In this document: one piece after another, positions 10,481 through 18,980 of the stretch
How the letters are laid out: the number at the start of each line of letters is the position of its first letter
How positions within the stretch are numbered: the first letter of the stretch is position 1
Assembly: GCF_010669285.1 (NCBI RefSeq)
Contig: NZ_CP048711.1
Span: 4,154,001 to 4,218,000, forward strand
Direction: 5' to 3'
Length of the DNA stretch: 64,000 bases
Source: Kineobactrum salinum
GTDB taxonomy: Bacteria > Pseudomonadota > Gammaproteobacteria > Pseudomonadales > Halieaceae
The notes under the pieces: model-generated
Told to the model about the DNA's origin: nothing
Databases searched by the model: none
What the model saw: the letters and a program-made list of their open reading frames with translations, nothing else
Program-made: the position numbers and the translations under genes

Positions 10481-10491
10481 GAGAGCGTGAA

Positions 10492-10782
10492 ATGATTCGA
10501 ATCGAGTGTCCCTGGTGTGGCCTGCGCAGTGAAGAGGAATTTAGCTGCGGCGGCCAGTCGCATATTGCCCGCCCGGCAAACCCGGCCGCGGTCTCCGACC
10601 GGGAGTGGGCCGAATACCTGTATCAACGCGACAATCCCAAGGGCCTGCACTATGAGCGCTGGCGCCACAGCTACGGCTGCCGCCAGTGGTTCAACGTGCT
10701 GCGCGATACCGTCAGCCACGAGGTGAAGACGGTGTACCGGATGACGGACCCGAAGCCCGAACTGGAAGGGAACGGAGCATGA
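10492..10782 (+). CDS. soxD: Sarcosine oxidase delta subunit
   Basis: A 96-residue zinc-binding small subunit of tetrameric sarcosine oxidase. Its N-terminal metal site is visible as IECPWCGLRSEEEFSCGG, and the conserved C-terminal segment as HSYGCRQWFNVLRDTVSHEV. It starts 11 bp after soxB behind a GAGAGCG ribosome site and its stop overlaps the soxA start (ATGA), the usual B-D-A-G order. Confidence 0.95.
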   Translation: MIRIECPWCGLRSEEEFSCGGQSHIARPANPAAVSDREWAEYLYQRDNPKGLHYERWRHSYGCRQWFNVLRDTVSHEVKTVYRMTDPKPELEGNGA

Positions 10783-13643
10783 AAAAGACCGGACAACGCC
10801 TGCCCCACGCCCGCGTGGATACCACCCGGGCTGTCGACTTTCAGTTTGACGGCCGGCGCTACCGAGGTTTTCACGGGGACACCCTGGCCTCGGCGCTGTT
10901 GGCCAACGGCGTCGGCGTGGTCGGCCGCAGCTTCAAGCTGCACCGTCCCCGCGGTGTGTTTGGCGCCGCTAGGGAAGAGACCAACGCCCTGATCCAGCTG
11001 GAGTCGGGCGGGTATACCGAGCCCAATGCCCGGGCCACACTGGTGCCCCTGTATCAAGGGCTCGAGGCGCGCGGCCAGAACGCCTGGCCCAGCGTCCGGT
11101 TTGACCTGTTTGGTCTAATAGGTCTCTGCAAACGGTTGCTGCCGGCCTCTTTTTACTACAAGACCTTCATGTGGCCCAGCTGGCACAGCTGGGAATGGCT
11201 GGTGCGGCGGGTGGCCGGCCTGGGCAAGGCGCCCGCCATCTCTGACCCGCACACCTATATCAAGCAGAATGTACACGCGGATATCGTGGTGGTGGGCGCG
11301 GGCCGCTCCGGCTTGCAGGCGGCGCTGACGGCGGCAGCCGATCCCGATTGCCGCGTGTTGCTCATCGACGAACAGGAAGAACCCGGCGGTACGCTGCTGG
11401 CCAGCCCGGCCGGGGAGGACCGACAGTGGCTGGCGGAGGCCATGAGCAGTATCGCAGCGCTGGACAATGTCACGCTGCTGTCGCGCACCACGGTCAACGG
11501 CTACTACGACAGCAATGTTTTGGCGGCCCTGGAGCGGGTCACTCACCACCTGGGCCCGGTCACGAGCGAGCAGCCCCGCGAGCGCTTCTGGCGTATTTTC
11601 GCCGGCCGGGTGGTGCTGGCGACCGGTGCCATCGAGCGGCCGCTGGTGTTTCCCCATAACGACCGCCCCGGCATCATGCTGGCCTCTGCGGTGCGCGAAT
11701 ACACGCATCGCTACGGCCTGACCCTGGGTGAGCGGGTGGTGTTCTACAGCAACAATGATTCCGCCTGGCGCACGGCCCTGGAACTGGCGGAAGCCGGAGT
11801 GCCAGTGGCAGCCATTGTCGATATCAGGGCCAGCGTCGAACCGGCGCTGCAGCAGCGCGCGCAGGATGCGGGCATCATCCAGCGCCTCGGCACCGCAGTC
11901 ACCCACACGCGTGGCCGCCATGGTGTTCGCACACTGGTATTGCACAGCCTGGCGGCGAACGGCCAATCCCTGGAGGCATCCGCGGGTACGCTGGACTGCG
12001 ATCTGCTGGCCATGTCCGGCGGCTGGACGCCGACCATCCATCTGTACTCCCAGGCCGGAGGCCAGCTGGACTTTCGTGAGGACGACGCCTGCTTCGTGCC
12101 GGCTCGCGTCCACCAGGCGGTGACGGTGGTGGGGCGTGCCAACGGCGACTTCCGGGAGCCGCTGAATGTCCTGCCGCAGTGGCTGACCCCGGGTGTCTCT
12201 CCGGAGCACCAGTGGATTGACTTCCAGTACGATGTGACCGCTTCGGACATCCAGCTGGCGGCGCGGGAGAACTTTGTCTCGGTGGAGCACGTCAAGCGCT
12301 ACACCACCAACGGCATGTCGGTGGACCAGGGCAAGACCAGCAATGTCAACGGCCTGGGGGTGCTGGCCAAGGCCACCGGCCGGCCCATTGCGGACGTCGG
12401 CACGACCCGGTTCCGGCCGCCGTACCACCCGACCACCCTCGGGGCCTATGCTGGCGTGGCGCTGGGTGAGCTGTACCAGCCCTACCAGCTGTTGCCCGCT
12501 CATGAGGCACACCTTGCCGCGGGCGCAGCGTTCGAGGACTATGGCGCCTGGAAGCGGCCGGCCTGCTACCCACGTTCCGGTGAGGACGAGGCGGCCGCGA
12601 TGGCCCGGGAGGCAACGGCGGTGCGCAAGGGCGTCGGCCTGTTGGACTATTCCCCGCTGGGCAAGCTGGAAGTGCATGGCCCGGATGCGCGCGAATTTCT
12701 CAATCGCGTCTACCTCAACAACGTGCAGACCCTGAAGGTCGGCGCAGCCCGCTACGGCCTGATGCTGAACGAGGCGGGCATTGTGATTGACGATGGGATA
12801 ATGGTCTGCCTGGCAGAGCAGCATTTTCTGCTGCACACCACTAGTGGCGGCGCCACCACTATTCACCAGCACCTGGAGGAGTGGCTGCAGTGTGAATGGC
12901 CGGAGCTGCAGGTGATCGTCAGCAACGCCACCACCCAATGGGCGACACTGATGCTCAGCGGCCCGCAGGCTCGCGCCGTGCTGCAAACACTGCCCTCGGA
13001 TATCGACCTGGCCAGAGAAGCATTCGGGCACATGCAGTACCGCGAGGGAACGCTTGACGATGTGCCCTGTCGTATCCTGCGCGCCAGCTTCACCGGCGAA
13101 GTGTCATTTGAAATCAGCGTGCCGGCACGCCACGGCCTGGACCTGTGGCACAGGCTGATGGCGGCGGGGGAGGCGTTCGACATCATCCCCTTCGGCATCG
13201 AATCCCTGATGTTGCTGCGTACCGAAAAGGGCTACCTGCACGTGGGCTCGGATACCGACGGCAACACCATGCCCCAGGACCTCGGATGGGCGGGCGCCGT
13301 CGAGAAAAAATCCGCAGACTTTATCGGCCGCAGGACGCTGTCACAGGACGTGGGCAAGGCCACGGATCGGTTCCAGTTCACCGGGATCGAGTTGCTGGAG
13401 CCGAAGGAGCATATTGTCAGTGGCGCACATGTGCTGACCGCAGACGGCACCAGCACTGCGGGGTATGTGACCTCAGCCGTCTTCAGTCCCAATCTGGGCC
13501 GCACCGTGGCCCTGGGCATCGTCGCCGGCGCCCGAGAACGCGAAGGCGATCAAGTGACCATTTTCTATGGCGGCAAAACCCGGCCCGCCCGGCTGGTCAA
13601 GCCGTGCGCCTATGACCCGGCGGGAGAAGCACTCAATGGATAA
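10779..13643 (+). CDS. soxA: Sarcosine oxidase alpha subunit
   Basis: A 954-residue subunit that binds NAD and folate. Regions in order: an N-terminal Fer2_4-like domain (about 20-100, FHGDTLASALLANGV, RSFKLHRPRGVFG), a nucleotide-binding domain starting near residue 167 (IVVVGAGRSGLQAAL), and a C-terminal GcvT-like folate-binding domain from about 585 (VGLLDYSPLGKLEVHGPDA). The latter captures the methyl-derived carbon as 5,10-methylene-tetrahydrofolate. ATG 10779 overlaps the soxD stop and follows GGAG. Length and domain order are normal. Confidence 0.95.
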   Translation: MKKTGQRLPHARVDTTRAVDFQFDGRRYRGFHGDTLASALLANGVGVVGRSFKLHRPRGVFGAAREETNALIQLESGGYTEPNARATLVPLYQGLEARGQNAWPSVRFDLFGLIGLCKRLLPASFYYKTFMWPSWHSWEWLVRRVAGLGKAPAISDPHTYIKQNVHADIVVVGAGRSGLQAALTAAADPDCRVLLIDEQEEPGGTLLASPAGEDRQWLAEAMSSIAALDNVTLLSRTTVNGYYDSNVLAALERVTHHLGPVTSEQPRERFWRIFAGRVVLATGAIERPLVFPHNDRPGIMLASAVREYTHRYGLTLGERVVFYSNNDSAWRTALELAEAGVPVAAIVDIRASVEPALQQRAQDAGIIQRLGTAVTHTRGRHGVRTLVLHSLAANGQSLEASAGTLDCDLLAMSGGWTPTIHLYSQAGGQLDFREDDACFVPARVHQAVTVVGRANGDFREPLNVLPQWLTPGVSPEHQWIDFQYDVTASDIQLAARENFVSVEHVKRYTTNGMSVDQGKTSNVNGLGVLAKATGRPIADVGTTRFRPPYHPTTLGAYAGVALGELYQPYQLLPAHEAHLAAGAAFEDYGAWKRPACYPRSGEDEAAAMAREATAVRKGVGLLDYSPLGKLEVHGPDAREFLNRVYLNNVQTLKVGAARYGLMLNEAGIVIDDGIMVCLAEQHFLLHTTSGGATTIHQHLEEWLQCEWPELQVIVSNATTQWATLMLSGPQARAVLQTLPSDIDLAREAFGHMQYREGTLDDVPCRILRASFTGEVSFEISVPARHGLDLWHRLMAAGEAFDIIPFGIESLMLLRTEKGYLHVGSDTDGNTMPQDLGWAGAVEKKSADFIGRRTLSQDVGKATDRFQFTGIELLEPKEHIVSGAHVLTADGTSTAGYVTSAVFSPNLGRTVALGIVAGAREREGDQVTIFYGGKTRPARLVKPCAYDPAGEALNG

Positions 13644-14193
13644 ACAATCAGCGGCTAAAACACTCAACGGCGCGATTGTGGGGCGCCAGCACGTACGGGT
13701 GGCTGAAAACACCGGTTGGGCATTGCTCCGGCTACAGGCCTTCCACCGCAGCCCGGGCGCCGTGGACAACCTGTCGCAGCGGTTGGGTATGTGCCTGCCC
13801 GCTGCCGGTGAAACCATTGTGGAGGACGGCAGGCGATGGTTCTGGTCCGCACCCGGGGAATGGGTGATCGCAGTGCCGGCGGAGGCGGGAGGCGACACCG
13901 CCAGAGCGCTCCGCGAAGAGCTGGACGGCCAGTTCATCGTGATGAGCGTGATCACGGACAGCCGTGTCGTGCTGGACTGCTCCGGCGAAGATGCGCGTAA
14001 TGTACTGGCCCGCGGCAGTACAGTGGATTTCCATCCGGCCCGTTTTGGCATCGGTCAATGTCTCAACACCCGCTTTGCGGGTGTGCCTGTGATGATAGCC
14101 CAGCTGGAGGAGGGGGCCTTCCTGTTGTTTGCTGACCGGTCGGTTGCGGCCTATCTGCGGGACTGGTTCGAGGTCTCCAGCGTCACTTCTTGA
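13636..14193 (+). CDS. soxG: Sarcosine oxidase gamma subunit
   Basis: A 185-residue subunit distantly related to GcvT. Features: RLGMCLPAAGETIVEDG, WFWSAPGEWVIAVPAE, and SRVVLDCSGEDARNVLARG. The start chosen is ATG 13636, overlapping the soxA end and preceded by GGAGAAG about nine bases upstream; an in-frame ATG at 13612 is an alternative. It completes the B-D-A-G set. Confidence 0.92.
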   Translation: MDKQSAAKTLNGAIVGRQHVRVAENTGWALLRLQAFHRSPGAVDNLSQRLGMCLPAAGETIVEDGRRWFWSAPGEWVIAVPAEAGGDTARALREELDGQFIVMSVITDSRVVLDCSGEDARNVLARGSTVDFHPARFGIGQCLNTRFAGVPVMIAQLEEGAFLLFADRSVAAYLRDWFEVSSVTS

Positions 14194-14222
14194 GTTTGTC
14201 ATTGTGTTGTTGATGCAGTAGA

Positions 14223-14240
14223 TGAGTGTATATACACTCA
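14223..14240. promoter_or_regulatory. 18-bp perfect palindrome, GntR/HutC-like operator candidate
   Basis: TGAGTGTATATACACTCA is a perfect palindrome 36 bp upstream of the porin ATG. Its core GTATATAC fits the GT-N-TA-N-AC pattern reported for the HutC branch of GntR regulators. A hutC-like gene lies in this window (35959-36660), and the hutF upstream site has the related core GTCTATAC. Palindrome is seen; regulator assignment is inference. Confidence 0.5.
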
Positions 14241-14276
14241 CTCTGAATCGATAACAGGAATGTCAGGAAGCTCCAG

Positions 14277-15527
14277 ATGACAACGCGGTCGTGTAATCAC
14301 CTTGTGTTCTTCGCACTTGCCTGCGTTTGCAGCGGCGTGGTTGCCGACACCCGTGAGGGAACACCCTTCCTGTCGATCAACGGCTATGGGACCCTGGGTG
14401 TTGTGCATTCCAACGACGACAAAGCCGATTACATAGGGGACCTTCTGCGCCCGAACGGCGCCGGGTATACGCGGTCGTGGAGTGCTGATATCGACAGCCG
14501 GATCGGCCTCCAGGCCTTGGCCGGAATCACGCCAAAATTGTCGGTCGTGGTGCAGCTGGTATCAGAGCAGCGCTACGACAATAGCTATCGGCCCACCACC
14601 GAATGGGCCAATGTCAAATACGAGTTCACGCCGGATTTCAGTGTGCGCATCGGCCGCTTTGTCCAGCCGACTTTTCTGTTTGCCGATACCCGCAAGGTGG
14701 CCTATACCTATCCTTGGGTTCGGCCGCCCACCGAGGTTTACCGGCTGGTTCCCACTTCCCATAACGATGGCGTCGACGTTTCTTATAGCGTACAGTTTGG
14801 CGAGCTTGTGCAGACGCTGGTAGCGTCGTACGGAAACCTGGATGCGCAGTCACCCGATCGCCTTGGCGGCGGGAAGAGTGAAGGCAGAGACACGTTTTCT
14901 GCGATGAGTACCACAGAGTACGGTTCGGCCACGCTGCGCATCAGCTATCATCAAACCCACTTGACCATTGTGGATTTCAATTCGCTGTTCGATGCCTTCC
15001 GGCAGTTTGGAACTGAAGGTATGGAGATCGCGGATCGCTACGACTCCGATGGCGATCGAGTGAAGTTTCTAGGCATCGGAATCAACTATGATCCCGGCCA
15101 ATGGTTTGTCATCGGCGAGGCAGGGGCAGTGGACTACCAGAATGTGCTGGGCAAGAGTACCGCCTGGTATATCAGTGCCGGCTACCGCTTTGGCACCCTG
15201 ACCCCTTATGCCAGTTTCGCCAAACTGAACTATACGGACATGACCTCAGACCCCGGTTTGACCTTATCCTCGCTGCCGCCGCATCTGGTCGGTCCGGCTG
15301 CAGGGCTCAATGCCGGCCTCAATGACATTCTCGGTCGCGCGGCAGCTCAGGAGACCACTACCGTGGGTCTGCGTTGGGACTTCATGCAAAATGTCGCCCT
15401 CAAGCTGCAGTATGAGTTTATCCAGCGGGACGACGGTTCGCCGGGCACCTTTGGCAACCCCCAGCCGGGGTTTGAGCCGGGGGGAGACGTTGATTTGTTC
15501 AGCGCCTCGATTAATTTTGTCTTCTAA
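14277..15527 (+). CDS. Outer-membrane porin-like beta-barrel protein
   Basis: A 416-residue protein with a signal peptide (hydrophobic stretch to GVVAD, about residue 24) and a porin-like body: alternating short beta strands, GYGTLGV near the N-terminus, SRIGLQALAGITPKLSVVVQ, VRIGRFVQPTFLFAD, and a terminal strand ending in NFVF, the aromatic C-terminus recognised by the Bam machinery. It resembles the DcaP/phosphate-selective type of specific porins more than OmpF. Substrate unknown. It follows the sox operon by 83 bp, with the palindrome between, so it has its own regulation. Confidence 0.8.
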   Translation: MTTRSCNHLVFFALACVCSGVVADTREGTPFLSINGYGTLGVVHSNDDKADYIGDLLRPNGAGYTRSWSADIDSRIGLQALAGITPKLSVVVQLVSEQRYDNSYRPTTEWANVKYEFTPDFSVRIGRFVQPTFLFADTRKVAYTYPWVRPPTEVYRLVPTSHNDGVDVSYSVQFGELVQTLVASYGNLDAQSPDRLGGGKSEGRDTFSAMSTTEYGSATLRISYHQTHLTIVDFNSLFDAFRQFGTEGMEIADRYDSDGDRVKFLGIGINYDPGQWFVIGEAGAVDYQNVLGKSTAWYISAGYRFGTLTPYASFAKLNYTDMTSDPGLTLSSLPPHLVGPAAGLNAGLNDILGRAAAQETTTVGLRWDFMQNVALKLQYEFIQRDDGSPGTFGNPQPGFEPGGDVDLFSASINFVF

Positions 15528-15611
15528 CGGCATGGTTGGAGTGACTCCTGTGACCAAGACGAAGCCGGTCAGCTCTCTGCATTACAGCGACCGCGGCCGG
15601 CGGCCGTCCAG

Positions 15612-16366
15612 GTGGTGAACCAGACCCCCCGACACCTGGATCACAGCCCGGAGGCCATTCGCAGGCGGCTGGCTGCGGGCCCCAAACAGGTGTACATCAA
15701 GGACTTCGTCTACGGCGCAATCGACGGGGGGTAACCACCTTCGCGGTGGTATCCGGGGTGGCAGGCGCCGGCCTGTCCAGTGGCATCATCATCATTCTTG
15801 GGCTGGCCAATATTGTCGCCGATGGCTTCAGTATGGCGGTGAGCAATTATCTGGGTACCAAGACGGATAGCGAGCATGTGGCGAACATGCGGTCGGAGGA
15901 GAGGGCGGAAATTCATTCCGACCCGGAGGGCGAGCGGGAGGAGATCCGCCAGATTTATGCTGGCAAGGGCTTCTCTGGCGAGCAACTGGAGCAGGTGGTT
16001 GCAGTGATTACCGCTGATCACACGCGCTGGGTGGATACCATGCTGCAAGAGGAGCATGGTCTGAGCCTCGAGTCCACCAACGCTGCCATGGCCGCTCTGA
16101 CCACGTTCGCCGCTTTTGCCCTGGTGGGCTTGCTCCCCTTGCTTCCGTTTCTGGTGAACTGGAGCCTGCCCGGCTTTGTTCCAGCGCCTTTCGCGGTCAG
16201 CAGCCTCATCACCCTGGTCGCCTTTTTTCTGGTGGGAGCAGTCAAGGGGCAGTTCGTGAAGGTGAGCGGCTACCGCTCGGGCTTCGAGACCCTGCTGGTG
16301 GGTGGTGCCGCGGCATTGCTGGCCTACATCGTCGGGTTTGTGCTGGGTGAGTATGTTCAGATTTAA
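15612..16366 (+). pseudogene. VIT1/CCC1-family transporter, frameshifted near 15729
   Basis: VIT1/CCC1 proteins move iron or manganese across membranes. The N-terminal stretch HLDHSPEAIRRRLAAG ... KDFVYGAIDGG is in one frame and meets TAA right after a run of six G (15726-15731). A seventh G gives AIDGGVTTFAVVSGVAGAG and runs into the intact remainder to 16366. That part has the expected first membrane helix, the cytoplasmic metal-binding loop (KTDSEHVANMRSEERAEI) and three C-terminal helices. The start is uncertain: GTG at 15612 or 15615 is suggested, with no strong ribosome site. Total about 250 residues, normal for the family. Confidence 0.8.
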
Positions 16367-16505
16367 GGCCCAGAGGGAATGGCCGGCGTCAGAGTCAGGG
16401 AAATGACCTCCTCAGCCCGGAGAGTGAGACCCCGCTCACAACTGCTGCGAAGAGTTGACAAATGAATTGAAACATGTCAGGAATGGTCTAGTCTGATCAT
16501 TGTAA

Positions 16506-16580
16506 GGCAAATCCGTCGAAAGGCGGAGACGCAAAGTCACCGGTCTAAAGGGATAGTCTCCCCATGATAGCGGGATTGCC
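16506..16580 (+). ncRNA. Cyclic di-GMP-I (GEMM-I) riboswitch
   Basis: The stretch fits the GEMM-I aptamer. The closing stem P1 pairs GGCAAATCC (16506-16514) with GGATTGCC (16573-16580). Inside are the conserved CGAAAGGCGG tetraloop hairpin, the invariant ACGCAAAG (16529-16536), and CCGGTCTAAAGG before the second stem. It ends 105 bases before the DUF4402 pilus subunit ATG, on the same strand. C-di-GMP binding should switch expression of the downstream surface-structure genes. Aptamer identity is seen in sequence; on/off direction is not known. Confidence 0.9.
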
Positions 16581-16589
16581 AGATTTCTG

Positions 16590-16618
16590 GGTGCGCTTAT
16601 AATTTTTCCTGCCGCACC
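16590..16618 (+). promoter_or_regulatory. Candidate riboswitch expression-platform hairpin
   Basis: Arms GGTGCG (16590-16595) and CGCACC (16613-16618) flank an AT-rich loop and are followed by GATTGTTTT, ten bases after the aptamer. It could be a regulated terminator. The loop is long and the T-tract interrupted, so this is tentative. Confidence 0.35.
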
Positions 16619-16685
16619 GATTGTTTTGGAAATCCTCCGGTATTAAAGCTGTATCACTGTTCCAATTCAATTACCGGAATCCACT

Positions 16686-17240
16686 ATGAAAACTTTTAAT
16701 TCTTCAAAGCATTTCTCCTTTAAAAAATCTCGTGCGGCGGCTGTGACTGCAGCGGCAGTGTTGGGCGTCCTGGCAGCACCCAATGTTTTTGCGGCTGCGG
16801 CGAGTGATACCGCGACCACGTCCGCAACTGTGGTAACGCCGATCGCAATCATCAATGCACAGGATCTCAGCTTCGGCGAGTTTGCTGCAGGCACCGGGGG
16901 AACTGTCGTGCTCACTACCGCGGGTGCTGCCTCTTCCACCGGGGATATCGTGTTGACCGGTGGTACATCCACAGCCGCCCAGTTCACGGTAACAGGCCAG
17001 GATGATGCCACCTTCAGCATAGATATTTCCGACAACGATCTGACCCATGAAGATACGGTTACAACCATGGCTTTGGTAACCACCCATGATGTCGATGGCT
17101 CCACCGGGGACAATCCTGTCACCGGAACGCTGACGCTGGGTACACAGACCATTTACGCAGGCGGCACACTTACCGTGGCGAGTGCACAGAGTGCCGGCAT
17201 TTACTCGGGCACCATAACCGCGACCGTCAACTACAACTAG
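16686..17240 (+). CDS. DUF4402 domain protein, putative pilus subunit
   Basis: A 184-residue secreted protein. Signal peptide about residues 1-37 (AAAVLGVLAAPNVFAA). The mature part is a beta-rich DUF4402 domain: VVTPIAIINAQDLSFGEFAAGTGG, FTVTGQDDATFSIDI, ending SAGIYSGTITATVNYN. DUF4402 proteins occur beside chaperone-usher genes and are considered fimbria-like subunits. It is the first gene after the c-di-GMP riboswitch and is followed by a second DUF4402 gene, a PapD-like chaperone and an usher. It is very rich in Ala and Thr, as in surface subunits. Confidence 0.85.
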   Translation: MKTFNSSKHFSFKKSRAAAVTAAAVLGVLAAPNVFAAAASDTATTSATVVTPIAIINAQDLSFGEFAAGTGGTVVLTTAGAASSTGDIVLTGGTSTAAQFTVTGQDDATFSIDISDNDLTHEDTVTTMALVTTHDVDGSTGDNPVTGTLTLGTQTIYAGGTLTVASAQSAGIYSGTITATVNYN

Positions 17241-17317
17241 TTCGCAGTGCAGTTGATTTTAAGGAAGCCATTGACAGGTCGTTGAAAAACACCTGGAGAC
17301 ACAGATAGACCGGGGCG

Positions 17318-17344
17318 AAGCGCCAGGCAGTATTTCAGGCGCTT
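17318..17344 (+). promoter_or_regulatory. Hairpin between the two DUF4402 genes
   Basis: Perfect 7-bp inverted repeat AAGCGCC (17318-17324) and GGCGCTT (17338-17344) in the 230-bp gap after the first subunit gene. It lacks a T-tract; it may limit read-through or protect the subunit mRNA. Confidence 0.35.
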
Positions 17345-17471
17345 TGCCTCACTCCCACTTTTGATAGCGGCAGTTTCCGGCAAGTGGCATCTGGTGTGCG
17401 CTGTCCGGAACAATCAGGACCACCACCACCAGCGGCGCTGACATCATTGGCAGAGCCAGAGGTTGGAGCAC

Positions 17472-17975
17472 GTGAGAGTAACCCGATCAACAGCATTGTG
17501 GCAGGTATCAATGATACCGGCCATTTGGCGAACCGCCGCGATGGCTTTTCTTCTGGTCTGGTCGATGCCCCTGCTGCCGGCAGAGATCGGTATCAGCAAT
17601 AACAGCGCACTGGTGTTTGGCAGTTTTGCTGCTGGCAGCGGTGGTACGGTAACAGTAAATACCAGTGGCACATGCAGCGCTGGTGGCAGTGTGATAATCG
17701 TGGTGGCGGATTGCGCGGCTGCAGGTTTTACAGTGACGGGCGATCCGAATTTCAGTTATTCGATCGATTTGCCTGCCGATAATTTTGTGACCCTGAGCGG
17801 CCCCGGCAGCGATATGAAAGTCACCAGTTTCAGCAGCGACCCGACGGCAGCAAATGGCTTGCTGAGTGCAGGCGGGTCACAGTATGTCTCCGTAGGGGGA
17901 ACCCTTGTCATCGGCAATGGCCAGGCTCCCGGTAGCTATTCGGGGAGCTTCTCGGTAATAGTGAACTACAATTAG
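17472..17975 (+). CDS. DUF4402 domain protein, second putative pilus subunit
   Basis: A 167-residue paralogue of the preceding subunit: signal-like hydrophobic segment AMAFLLVWSMPLLPAE, then LVFGSFAAGSGGTVTVNTSGTC, FTVTGDPNFSYSID, and the same C-terminal pattern APGSYSGSFSVIVNYN. Unlike the first it has paired cysteines (Cys in SGTCSAGG and VADCAAAG), which may form a disulfide. GTG 17472 is chosen because AGAGG lies about nine bases upstream; TTG 17463 or ATG 17511 are alternatives. It probably is a minor or tip-like subunit (inference). Confidence 0.75.
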   Translation: MRVTRSTALWQVSMIPAIWRTAAMAFLLVWSMPLLPAEIGISNNSALVFGSFAAGSGGTVTVNTSGTCSAGGSVIIVVADCAAAGFTVTGDPNFSYSIDLPADNFVTLSGPGSDMKVTSFSSDPTAANGLLSAGGSQYVSVGGTLVIGNGQAPGSYSGSFSVIVNYN

Positions 17976-18022
17976 GGCAACCCGAATGCGTCGAGCGAAG
18001 CTCAGGCGCACTCGGAGTTGCC
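17976..18022 (+). promoter_or_regulatory. Large stem-loop between subunit and chaperone genes
   Basis: Immediately after the second subunit stop, GGCAACCCGAATGCG (17976-17990) pairs almost fully with CGCACTCGGAGTTGCC (18007-18022). There is no T-tract. Such stems in fimbrial operons can stabilise the subunit message or attenuate transcription into chaperone-usher genes, giving an excess of subunit. The role is inference. Confidence 0.5.
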
Positions 18023-18119
18023 CTGGCTCAACCTGCAGCGGCACCCACGGTATGGGTTACGCAACATCTCATCGCCTCAACTCTGCGTGCGAAGCATGCA
18101 TCGGGATTAAGAACTTACC

Positions 18120-18980
18120 ATGATTGATGAAGTGCGTGTATCAACAGCCACTGTCTCAGCTTACTGCACAGCCTTCCTGGCCTTTATGCTTGTGTTCAGC
18201 GCGGCTTCCGGCCGTGCTGAACTCATGCTCTATCCCACCCGCGTGGTCATCGAAGGCAATCAGCGTACGGCGCAGGTCCAATTGATCAATACTGGCACAG
18301 AAAGCAGGACGTATCGTATTTCCCTGGTCAACCGCCGCATGAGCGACACAGGAGAGTTTTCTGATGTGGTGGAGCCGTTAGCCGGAGAACGCTTTGCCAA
18401 AGACCTGCTGCGGTTTTCCCCCCGCCAGGTCACCCTCGTACCCGGGGAAGGGCAGACCGTGCGTATCATGGCTCGCAAACCTGCGAATCTGGTGCCAGGT
18501 GAGTACCGCTCCCATCTGCTTTTCTCGCAGCAGCCAGCGGCAGAGACGCTGGGTCGTGATATCGAAACACGTCAGCACCCGGGCAAAGGAATAGGGGTGA
18601 TGATTACTGCGTTGATAGGCGCATCAATACCACTGATTGTCCGTCACGGCACCCTTGAAGCAGAGTTGGAACTCACCCAATTGCAATTGCAGGCCTCGGG
18701 TGAAGCGCAGTTCCTGGCCCTGTCGATGGAGCGCAGTGGCGAGCGCTCTGTCTATGGCGACCTGGCGGTCAGCTTCACACCCCGGGGCGGTGCGGAAACC
18801 CTTGTTGCCCGCGCCAACGGGCTTGCGGTTTACTTTCCCAATCGCGTGCGGCGCGCGCGTATCGCGCTTGAATTTCCGCAAGGGAGGCCTTTGACCGAAG
18901 GTACTTTGCATGTGAGGTTCCAGGAGCCGGCCGAGGCTGGCGGAAAACTGCTCGCTGAGGCGGCACTTCAGGTGCGATAG
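18120..18980 (+). CDS. PapD-like periplasmic pilus chaperone
   Basis: A 286-residue periplasmic chaperone with an N-terminal signal segment (AFLAFMLVFSAASGRAE) and an immunoglobulin-like PapD N-domain: MLYPTRVVIEGNQRTAQVQLINTG, then FSPRQVTLVPGEGQTVRIMARKP and LVPGEYRSHLLF. The domain holds pilus subunits by strand complementation until handover to the usher. It is longer than classic PapD chaperones, as in the divergent chaperones that accompany DUF4402 subunits. The stop at 18978-18980 abuts the usher GTG. Confidence 0.85.
   Translation: MIDEVRVSTATVSAYCTAFLAFMLVFSAASGRAELMLYPTRVVIEGNQRTAQVQLINTGTESRTYRISLVNRRMSDTGEFSDVVEPLAGERFAKDLLRFSPRQVTLVPGEGQTVRIMARKPANLVPGEYRSHLLFSQQPAAETLGRDIETRQHPGKGIGVMITALIGASIPLIVRHGTLEAELELTQLQLQASGEAQFLALSMERSGERSVYGDLAVSFTPRGGAETLVARANGLAVYFPNRVRRARIALEFPQGRPLTEGTLHVRFQEPAEAGGKLLAEAALQVR

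Noticed and set aside
11115-13031. 638-codon open frame on the minus strand
   Set aside because: Antisense to soxA, which has full family motifs; low-complexity content rich in Gln, His, Arg and Gly is typical of GC-rich shadow frames.
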